Source of the DNA: Algimonas arctica
GTDB taxonomy: Bacteria; Pseudomonadota; Alphaproteobacteria; Caulobacterales; Maricaulaceae
Direction: 5' to 3'
Assembly: GCF_014652695.1 (NCBI RefSeq)
Contig: NZ_BMZH01000006.1
Span: 62,001-126,000, forward strand
DNA length: 64,000 bases
A model generated the notes under the pieces. The model ran no database searches, was not told where the DNA came from, and was given only the letters and a program-made list of their open reading frames with translations. How positions within the stretch are numbered: the stretch's first letter is position 1; each line of letters starts with the position of its first letter. The position numbers were made by a program, and so were the translations under genes. Shown piece after piece: positions 28,199 to 34,679 of this stretch.

Positions 28199-29002
28199 TT
28201 GAGCCGAAAAATCCTTCGTGATCCGTTGATCCATTTTTTATTGTTTGGCGCGGCCTTATTTGCCGCTCACGCAGTATGGTCGCATTTCGTCACACGTGCG
28301 GATCGACAACTCGTGGTCGATACGAGGGAGATCGCGCGCCAGTCTGATCTCTTCACCATCGAAAACGGCCGTGCGCCCAGCGACGCCGAGTTGCAGGGTA
28401 TTATTGTCGCCTATGTCGAGGAGGAAGTCCTTGCCCGGGATGCGCAGGCGCTCGGTCTGGATCAAGACGACACGGTTGTGCGTCGTCGATTGGCCCAAAA
28501 AATGCGGCTGCTGACCGATGCCGGGATTATTCCCGCGCCGTCAGAGGCGGAATTGCAAGCATGGTATGCTGACCGTCAAGCCGACTATGTTCAGCCTGAG
28601 CGTCGAACTATCCAGCATGTCTTCTTTTCCGATGACCGTCGCGATGACGCCAAAGCGGACGCCGCTGCGGCGGACTTATCTGACTGGTCGCGCGTGGGGG
28701 ATCCGTTTATTATCGCGCGGCAGTTGGGGCCTGTGGACCGTATCAAAGTACAGCAGGATTATGGCGGGGCGTTTGCGTCCGCCGCATTTGCAACCGACGC
28801 TGATCTCTGGTCTGATCCCGTCCGTAGCCCGTTTGGCATTCATCGTCTGCGCGTTATCGATGTCGATCCGATGATCGAACCCGGTTTTGCGGATGTTCGA
28901 GACTCTGTTCTGTCCGATTGGATGGAGGACGCCCGTCGGGCCCGCGCGCTCCAAATGGTGCGTGACCGCGTGGCGAAATATGATGTGATTGTCGAAGAAT
29001 GA
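28199..29002 (+). CDS. Membrane-anchored parvulin-type peptidyl-prolyl isomerase
   Basis: A 267-residue protein with one N-terminal membrane helix (IHFLLFGAALFAAHAVW) and a periplasmic PpiC/parvulin-like domain (residues ~130-250, QPERRTIQHVFFSDDR through FGIHRLRVIDV). The opening RKILRDPLIHFLLFGA is typical of this group. The start is TTG at 28199 with CAGGAA about nine bases upstream; a nearby ATG at 28182 runs into a stop after six codons. It would help fold exported proteins, perhaps the DUF3604 enzyme or other operon products. Its stop overlaps the next gene's ATG by four bases (ATGA), so the two are translationally coupled. Confidence 0.85.
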   Translation: MSRKILRDPLIHFLLFGAALFAAHAVWSHFVTRADRQLVVDTREIARQSDLFTIENGRAPSDAELQGIIVAYVEEEVLARDAQALGLDQDDTVVRRRLAQKMRLLTDAGIIPAPSEAELQAWYADRQADYVQPERRTIQHVFFSDDRRDDAKADAAAADLSDWSRVGDPFIIARQLGPVDRIKVQQDYGGAFASAAFATDADLWSDPVRSPFGIHRLRVIDVDPMIEPGFADVRDSVLSDWMEDARRARALQMVRDRVAKYDVIVEE

Positions 29003-29973
29003 GGGCCCTACTGGCACTCATCGTCAGCGGCCTAATTTGGCTCTGCGCGGGGTCGGCTTTCGCGCATGAAGTGCGACCGGCTTTGCTGTCGCTCGACGGT
29101 GTGGCGGACGGCTATGCGGTGACGTGGAAGCAGCCGGTGAATAATGGCCGACGCTTGAAACTCACGCCCATCTTTCCTGAAGGATGCGACGCCACGCCGC
29201 CAACGATCAAATTGGACGAGGGAACAGTCATCGAACGGTTCACCCTGAATTGCGCGTTGAATGCTGGCGAAATAAGAATTGAGGGTCTGGAGCGTACGCT
29301 GACGGATGTATTTGTGCGCATTAATGAGGCGGACGGCTCGACACGGTCGGCGCTCGTCAAACCGTCTAATCCCGTCATGGACTTAACCGTCGAGACCCCG
29401 CCCGCAGCCAACGCCTATTTTGGCGAAGGCATCCTGCATATTGTGATGGGATGGGATCACTTGCTGTTTGTTTTGGGGCTGTGCCTCTTGGTGTCGCGTA
29501 AACAAGTGCTCGGAGTCGCGACTAGTTTCACGCTCGCGCATAGTTTGACACTGGCTGTGGCGGCGTTCGGACTCTTCAGCCTCCCGTCGCGCCCGGTTGA
29601 AATCCTGATTGCCGCCTCGATCCTCCTTTTGGCCGTTGAGATCATCCGTAAATGGCGCGGGCAAGTCGGACTGACGGCCACGCGCCCCTATCTGGTGAGT
29701 TTTGGAATCGGCCTTATTCACGGGCTTGGTTTCGCGGGCGCGCTCGCGGATTTGGGCCTGCCCAATGGACAAGAACTCTTTGCGCTGATTTTGTTTAACC
29801 TTGGCGTGGAAGCCGGGCAATTTGCCATTATCGCAGTGGCCTTGGCGGTTGGCTATCTTGGCTATCGACTGGCCCCGAAACTGACCCGTCCGACGGCGAC
29901 GCTGGCGACCTATGCCATTGGGAGTATCGCCGCTTACTGGCTTATTGAGCGGCTAGCGGGGTATGTCGTTTGA
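28999..29973 (+). CDS. HupE/UreJ family membrane protein
   Basis: A 324-residue protein with a signal peptide ending FA-HEVRPA and a periplasmic beta-rich region of about 110 residues. A membrane domain of about six or seven helices of the HupE/UreJ_2 type follows. Histidine-bearing helices are visible: ILHIVMGWDHLLFVLG, SFTLAHSLTLAV, and GLIHGLGFAG. Some HupE proteins import nickel or cobalt, and some cyanobacterial ones are under B12 riboswitches (family knowledge). Here a metal-transport role is inferred only. It overlaps the parvulin gene by four bases and precedes the TraB/GumN gene by 32 bases. Confidence 0.85.
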   Translation: MRALLALIVSGLIWLCAGSAFAHEVRPALLSLDGVADGYAVTWKQPVNNGRRLKLTPIFPEGCDATPPTIKLDEGTVIERFTLNCALNAGEIRIEGLERTLTDVFVRINEADGSTRSALVKPSNPVMDLTVETPPAANAYFGEGILHIVMGWDHLLFVLGLCLLVSRKQVLGVATSFTLAHSLTLAVAAFGLFSLPSRPVEILIAASILLLAVEIIRKWRGQVGLTATRPYLVSFGIGLIHGLGFAGALADLGLPNGQELFALILFNLGVEAGQFAIIAVALAVGYLGYRLAPKLTRPTATLATYAIGSIAAYWLIERLAGYVV

Positions 29974-30005
29974 CGGCGTCGCGTTAGACAGGTTAGCAGC
30001 CGCGC

Positions 30006-30992
30006 ATGAAAGCTTTGTCCGCCGCCCTTTTGGCTCTTGTCCTTGTTGCCTGTGATCAGGTCCCTGTCTCAAACGGGGCCGCTCGAAAGGTCGAGGACGC
30101 GCGTGCGCGCAATGACGCGCCGGCCATTTGGCGTGTACGCGACGAAGACAGTACGCTCTATTTATTTGGCACAGTACATTTACTCCCGACGGGCTTGAAC
30201 TGGCAGCGTGACGACATGCGCGATGTGTTTGCCCAGAGCGGAACCGTCTTTTTCGAGACGGATCATACGGGCGCGGCGGGCTTGCGTGCTCAAGCTTTGG
30301 CGACACAGATTGGCCTTCGCCGCGATGGACGACGCCTGACCGAAACGCTCGATAATTATCAAAGCAAACTGCTCGAAGCCGTCGCCAATAATGGCCAGCT
30401 CGACCTCGCCGCGCTGGATTCAATGCAGCCGTGGCTCGCTAGTGAATTCCTGACCCTCTCGGCGGCCAATGCGGCGGGCCTCAGCGCAGATATATCTCCG
30501 GATGAAGCGCTTAAATCCCGCGCCGCGCGGGCGGGCAAAAATGTCATTTATTTTGAGACTCCTGAAGATCAAGTCCGCCAGATTGCGGAGCTGCCGGAGG
30601 CTGTTCAGCTCGAACTCCTGACGGAAACAATGGAGCGGTTCGACGAGATGGATGACATGTTGGCCGCGATCGCGCGCGATTGGGCTATCGGGGATGTCGA
30701 GGCGTTAGAAGCCGCGTTAGTTGCGCCCTTAGAGGGCGCGCCGGACGGCTATGTGAAGGCCGTGTTGCTCGACAGAAACGACGTTTGGGCGGATCGGCTG
30801 GAGCGTTTCATGCAAGGCTCAGGGACAGGGTTTGTCGCCATTGGCACGGCGCATTTTCTCGGCGAGGGAAGCTTGATCGATGCCTTGGAAGCGCGCGACT
30901 ATGACGTCGCGCGCTATCTCGCGTTTCTGGGCGAAGATGTGATTAAACCCGCCCGCCTTGAGTTGCCGGACGTACCGTCTGGCGCGGAATAG
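30006..30992 (+). CDS. TraB/GumN family lipoprotein
   Basis: A 328-residue lipoprotein (lipobox LVAC near residue 16) with a TraB/GumN domain, an erythromycin-esterase-like fold of the Tiki/TraB clan. The two signature parts are TLYLFGTVHLLP near the N-terminus and GFVAIGTAHFLGEGSLIDAL near the C-terminus. Related Tiki proteins are metal-dependent proteases, and many bacterial members are uncharacterised. It is the last gene of the DUF3604-parvulin-HupE-TraB run and ends two bases from the convergent btuB gene, leaving no room for a separate terminator. Confidence 0.85.
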   Translation: MKALSAALLALVLVACDQVPVSNGAARKVEDARARNDAPAIWRVRDEDSTLYLFGTVHLLPTGLNWQRDDMRDVFAQSGTVFFETDHTGAAGLRAQALATQIGLRRDGRRLTETLDNYQSKLLEAVANNGQLDLAALDSMQPWLASEFLTLSAANAAGLSADISPDEALKSRAARAGKNVIYFETPEDQVRQIAELPEAVQLELLTETMERFDEMDDMLAAIARDWAIGDVEALEAALVAPLEGAPDGYVKAVLLDRNDVWADRLERFMQGSGTGFVAIGTAHFLGEGSLIDALEARDYDVARYLAFLGEDVIKPARLELPDVPSGAE

Positions 30993-30994
30993 AC

Positions 30995-32866
30995 TTAGAA
31001 GTCCAGCGACAGCCCGGCATAGGCCCCGCGACCCGGTGAGGCGAAGCCGACGATCTCTTGATAGTCTTCGTCCAAAAGATTCTCGCCGCGCAGCGACACG
31101 CTGACATGGTCGTTGATCGCATATTGAGCGCGCGCACCGACCAAGGTGAAAGCGTCCAGTGTTACGTCACTAAAGGTCGCGAAGTCCGTATCAAGCTGTG
31201 ACCCAGTATGATCGACTTGGGCGGAAAGTTGCAACGCATCTGTTGCGTTCCAGCTCACGCTGGCGCTCGCGGTCACGTCCGGTCGGCGAATTTCCTCAAT
31301 GTCGTTCTGCTCGCTCTGCAGGAATGTCGCCGCACCATTGATGGCTATATTGCCAATGGTGTAACTTGCTTCCAGCTCGACCCCTTGTCGGGTTGAGCGG
31401 GTGTCCAAATTAGAGACGGTTTGCGCATAGGTTGGCGGCAAAAACTGTGTGACGATTTCGTCTTCCAACTCACTGTAAAACACGTCGACAGACCCGTGGA
31501 AATTTCCAATCGTCTGCTCATAACCGATACTCGCGCCGATGGATGTTTCCGGCTTCAAATCCGGATTGCCCGTAAAGTTTGACCCCGGATAGAAGCCAAA
31601 CAGCTCAATCAAAGACGGGTTTTTGACGCCCGTACCAACAGAGGCCCGCACCCGGCCATCCCAGGAAAAACCATAGCCCGCGCCCAGCCGCCACGTTGTC
31701 GCATCATTAAACAAATCATTGATATCGTGACGGGCAGATGCGGATAAAACGACTTCGCCCTGCGTGAAGCGGTAATCCGCGGCAATGGCCGCCATGTCGT
31801 TTTCTGGTTTTGCGTCCGCTTCGATAGCGTTCGGCTCAATCGTGTAAGTTTCACGTTCTAGTTCACCGAGGACAGTCAAAGCATGAACTCCTGTATCGAT
31901 CCCAGCGACCCAGCTGACATTCGTGCGCTCCCCGATAGACCGAGTCGAAAATCCACCCACTGTGTCCGTATCGGTTTTGTTGAAAGAGCCACTGATTTTA
32001 TGATTGATAGCGCCTGTTGCGAAACGCGCATCAAGGCGCACGGCGCGTCGAGTGCGCTCGGTCTCGTCATTTGTATCGTCGAGGCGGCCATCAAACGGGC
32101 TGTCGCTATCGAACTGTGTGTCGAGCTGCGAATACTCATATTTGACGTCAAACCGAACGGGGCCAATATCGACGGCATTGAGGCCAATATTTAGAGCCCG
32201 CGAGTTGGATCCGTCCTTTTCGCCGCCCAGACCGGACACATCATAACCCTCTGTCGTGAAGAGGGTGCCATTCACGGACAGGGCTGCGGCGCCAACAGGA
32301 ATAACGGCGTTGACCTGACCTTGGCCCGTGCCGCGCGATCCGCCTTCAAAACTGGCGCGCCATTGCGGCGCTGTTTCTCCGGCCCGCGTGATGATGGAAA
32401 TTACGCCACCAATCGCGTCAGACCCGTAGAGCGCGGATTGCTCGCCTCGGAGCACTTCGATTTTGATAATGTCTTGCGCGCGCAGACCCGACAGGTCGAA
32501 CTCGCCTGTGCTCGGGTTGGCGACTTCAATGCCGTCGATCAGAATGAGGACTTGGTTGGCTTCTGCGCCGCGCACACGGATTTGCGTGAGGCCGCCGCCG
32601 GAGCCGGATTGGCTAACGGCGATACCGGGAAGGGCACGAAGTAGGTCAGAGACATATTGCTGCCCACGCGCAGCGATGTCCGCTTCGGTCAGAATAGACG
32701 CCGGAACAGTGACATCATTGCGGTCCAAAACTCCGATGCGAGTTGCCGATGCGATCACTACGTCACTCTCAAACAAAACAGAATCGCCTGCATCCGCCTG
32801 TACTTGCGCCCAAGCGGGTGTCGATATGACAGCCGCCAAGGCTGTCCCAATAATAAGGTTTTTCAT
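30995..32866 (-). CDS. btuB: TonB-dependent outer-membrane receptor, BtuB-like
   Basis: A 623-residue outer-membrane receptor. The signal peptide ends AWA-QV (residue ~20). An N-terminal plug domain follows (VVIASATRIGVLDRNDVTV, LRALPGIAVSQSG, VLILIDGIEVANP, IEVLRGEQSALYGSDAIGG), then a 22-strand-type beta-barrel ending in phenylalanine. Length and plug resemble the vitamin B12 receptor BtuB. The decisive evidence for B12 is the cobalamin riboswitch in its leader. It needs TonB-ExbBD and the BtuFCD importer, none of which are in this window. AGGAG sits in a hairpin loop just before the ATG. Confidence 0.9.
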   Translation of the reverse strand: MKNLIIGTALAAVISTPAWAQVQADAGDSVLFESDVVIASATRIGVLDRNDVTVPASILTEADIAARGQQYVSDLLRALPGIAVSQSGSGGGLTQIRVRGAEANQVLILIDGIEVANPSTGEFDLSGLRAQDIIKIEVLRGEQSALYGSDAIGGVISIITRAGETAPQWRASFEGGSRGTGQGQVNAVIPVGAAALSVNGTLFTTEGYDVSGLGGEKDGSNSRALNIGLNAVDIGPVRFDVKYEYSQLDTQFDSDSPFDGRLDDTNDETERTRRAVRLDARFATGAINHKISGSFNKTDTDTVGGFSTRSIGERTNVSWVAGIDTGVHALTVLGELERETYTIEPNAIEADAKPENDMAAIAADYRFTQGEVVLSASARHDINDLFNDATTWRLGAGYGFSWDGRVRASVGTGVKNPSLIELFGFYPGSNFTGNPDLKPETSIGASIGYEQTIGNFHGSVDVFYSELEDEIVTQFLPPTYAQTVSNLDTRSTRQGVELEASYTIGNIAINGAATFLQSEQNDIEEIRRPDVTASASVSWNATDALQLSAQVDHTGSQLDTDFATFSDVTLDAFTLVGARAQYAINDHVSVSLRGENLLDEDYQEIVGFASPGRGAYAGLSLDF

Positions 32867-32867
32867 T

Positions 32868-32886
32868 ACGCACGTCTCCTGTGCGT
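32868..32886 (-). promoter_or_regulatory. Hairpin presenting the btuB Shine-Dalgarno
   Basis: A perfect 6-bp stem (ACGCAC with GTGCGT) holds the sequence AGGAGAC, containing the Shine-Dalgarno AGGAG, in its loop immediately before the btuB ATG. Three stem bases (32884-32886) are shared with a second hairpin, CGTGTTG/CAACACG at 32884-32907, so the two cannot form fully at once. Confidence 0.55.
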
Positions 32887-32994
32887 GTTGGGCTTGGCCG
32901 CAACACGTCGTTTACAAGGACGTCGTCATTGGTTGGGCGGGATTATTCCCCCACATCCATACGCATCGGTCGGTCCCGCCCGCGCGCGCTGGCG

Positions 32995-33178
32995 ACAGGT
33001 TTCGGCAGGTCTTCCGACTGATGGCTCTCTCCTGTTTTAAAGGAGGTGGAGCGTTCGCGCCTTCCCGAGACAAGTCTCAGTGACGTATTGCGAAGGCTCC
33101 TCGCCAAACACGGCAGCGGGCGCTGTCGGGGATTTGCACCCCGTTCCCTCTTCATCTCAACCAAGAGAACCGGAACGA
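32995..33178 (-). ncRNA. Cobalamin riboswitch in the btuB leader
   Basis: On the minus strand the conserved B12-riboswitch parts occur in the right order: AGAGGGAAC, then GGTGCAAATCCCCGACAG (about 33128-33142), GCCCGCTGCCGT, CACTGAG...GGGAAGGCG (about 33057-33085), and a closing GGAAGACCTGCC near 33003. The outer limits are approximate. It lies 130 bases upstream of the TonB receptor start and should lower expression when adenosylcobalamin is plentiful. A GGGCGGGA/TCCCGCCC stem (32935-32981) and two smaller hairpins lie between it and the start codon. There is no U-run terminator, so control of translation is more likely. Confidence 0.93.
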
Positions 33179-33183
33179 GGCGG

Positions 33184-33212
33184 CGCATAGAGGCGCAAAC
33201 ACCCTTTGACAA
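33184..33212 (-). promoter_or_regulatory. Promoter of the riboswitch-btuB transcript
   Basis: TTGTCA (33212-33207), a 17-base spacer and TATGCG (33189-33184) on the minus strand would start transcription near 33177, exactly at the 5' edge of the riboswitch. The -35 overlaps a TTGACA facing the other way (33206-33211) that may serve the methyltransferase gene. Confidence 0.5.
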
Positions 33213-33240
33213 CTGCGTAATCGCCAATCATTGGGCACAT

Positions 33241-34254
33241 ATGCGAATTTCTTTATATGACCTGTTGGCGCAAAAGCCGATCCTGCTGGCCGATGGCGCA
33301 ACGGGCACGAATTTCATGAATATGGGGCTGGAGCCGGGCTTTCCGCCGGATTTGTGGAACACGACCCTGCCCGAGAAACCCGCCGCCTTGCATCAGCAAT
33401 TCGTCGATGCCGGATCAGATATCATCCTGACCAATACGTTCGGGGCCAATGCGCCGCGCCTAAAGCTGCACAAAGCAGAAGCCGAGACTTACGCGATCAA
33501 TAAAGCCGGCGCAGAATTGGCAGGCAAAGTAGCGGAAGCTGCGGATCGTCCGGTCGTCATCGCGGGGTCCGTCGGGCCGACGGGCGAGCTGTTTGAGCCT
33601 ATGGGCGAAATGACAATGGAGAGCGCGATCGGCTTTTTCAAAACCCAGATGGAGGGTCTGCGCGACGGCGGTGCTGATGTGATCTGGATTGAAACCATGT
33701 CGGCGGCGGAAGAAATTCAAGCAGCGGCACAGGCGGCGATTGATTGCGGCATGCCTTACGTCTTTACGGCTAGTTTCGACACAGCCGGCAAGACTATGAT
33801 GGGGCTCGCGCCCGGCGGGATTGCCGCTGTCACGGCAGAGCTGTCCGAACAACCTCTGGCACATGGGGCGAATTGCGGTGTCGGCGCGTCAGACCTGATG
33901 CTGTCCGCGCTCGATATGACGGCGGCCAATCCCGACGCGGTCGTGGTTGGCAAAGCCAATTGCGGCATTCCGACTGTGCTCGGGAAGGAAACGATTTATA
34001 GCGGGACGCCAGAACTCATGGCGGATTATGTGCGGATGGCGGCGGACGCGGGCGTTCGTATCATCGGCGGGTGTTGCGGGACAGCGCCCGAACATGTCGC
34101 CGCGATGCGCGTGGCGTTAGATGCGTATATTGCGGCCAATGACCCCGGGCCGCGACCGACGCGCGCAAGCTTGGAAGCCAAGCTTGGTCCGCTGGTCAAT
34201 CCGCCTTTGGAAGCCGGCGCCATTGGTCGGCGTGGCGCCAGCCGTCGTCGATGA
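33241..34254 (+). CDS. bmt: Betaine-homocysteine S-methyltransferase family protein
   Basis: A 337-residue zinc-dependent homocysteine methyltransferase: LLADGATGTNFMNMGL at the N-terminus, and zinc cysteines in HGANCGVG (Cys212) and GGCCGTAPEHV (Cys278, Cys279). It moves a methyl group to homocysteine to make methionine. The close resemblance is to the roseobacter-type Bmt proteins; an alternative role is the homocysteine-binding part of a split methionine synthase. The start at 33241 is chosen because a longer frame from 33046 would run through the riboswitch. There is no Shine-Dalgarno, so the message may be leaderless. It diverges from the B12-controlled receptor. Confidence 0.83.
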   Translation: MRISLYDLLAQKPILLADGATGTNFMNMGLEPGFPPDLWNTTLPEKPAALHQQFVDAGSDIILTNTFGANAPRLKLHKAEAETYAINKAGAELAGKVAEAADRPVVIAGSVGPTGELFEPMGEMTMESAIGFFKTQMEGLRDGGADVIWIETMSAAEEIQAAAQAAIDCGMPYVFTASFDTAGKTMMGLAPGGIAAVTAELSEQPLAHGANCGVGASDLMLSALDMTAANPDAVVVGKANCGIPTVLGKETIYSGTPELMADYVRMAADAGVRIIGGCCGTAPEHVAAMRVALDAYIAANDPGPRPTRASLEAKLGPLVNPPLEAGAIGRRGASRRR

Positions 34255-34268
34255 ATCGGAAAATGTCG

Positions 34269-34442
34269 CTAAACGACGCTTTGTCCCCGAAAGGCGCGAA
34301 TGACAAAGCTCAGTACGAGTAGGACTAAAAAGACGATAAATAGGATTTGCGCGATTCCTGACGCGGCTCCGGCAATGCCCGTGAAGCCAAGCGCCGCGGC
34401 GATCAGCGCGAGAATGAAAAACGTAATAGACCAACCCAACAT
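34269..34442 (-). CDS. DUF1328 (YtjA-type) small membrane protein
   Basis: A 57-residue protein starting [19 protein letters not shown], with two membrane segments and a short basic tail (VIRAFRGQ). It matches the YtjA/DUF1328 family, small membrane proteins of unknown function that often appear in stress regulons. CTCCT on the plus strand (34450-34454) is its Shine-Dalgarno, seven bases before the ATG. A perfect EcfG-type promoter lies just upstream, which supports expression in the general stress response. It converges on the methyltransferase gene with a 14-base gap. Confidence 0.85.
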   Translation of the reverse strand: MLGWSITFFILALIAAALGFTGIAGAASGIAQILFIVFLVLLVLSFVIRAFRGQSVV

Positions 34443-34474
34443 CGTAAAACTCCTGTAGAAATGTCTAAGGCATA

Positions 34475-34499
34475 AACGATGTCGCGCGGTGATGGTTCC
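34475..34499 (-). promoter_or_regulatory. EcfG-type general stress promoter for the DUF1328 gene
   Basis: On the minus strand GGAAC, exactly 16 bases, then CGTT, the alphaproteobacterial EcfG consensus. It predicts a start of transcription near 34468, leaving a 26-base leader with a good Shine-Dalgarno. Confidence 0.65.
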
Positions 34500-34543
34500 C
34501 GTATCCGTTTACGGAAGTTCGCATGGGGACTTGAAGGGCTTGG

Positions 34544-34583
34544 TCAAAGCCCCAGATATCTTTGTTCAAAGCCTCAGATATCT
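34544..34583. repeat. Two 18-bp direct repeats at 22-bp spacing
   Basis: TCAAAGCCCCAGATATCT (34544-34561) and TCAAAGCCTCAGATATCT (34566-34583) differ at one base and contain the palindrome AGATATCT. The 22-bp period puts both copies on the same face of the helix. They lie in the 237-base gap between the DUF1328 gene and the TIGR02302 gene, about 97 bases before the latter. Besides these repeats and the EcfG promoter I see nothing else in this gap. Confidence 0.75.
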
Positions 34584-34679
34584 AAGGTCCGCATATATAT
34601 TCGTCGCTGCGACAATACCTGCCAATCGTGACTGATATTTTAAGCGACAAACGGCCTGTCCTTGCGCTAGGCGAATGGT

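Noticed and set aside
33046-33240. Extended N-terminus for the homocysteine methyltransferase (in-frame ATG at 33046)
   Set aside because: It would translate straight through the cobalamin riboswitch on the opposite strand; the protein family begins at about 33241.
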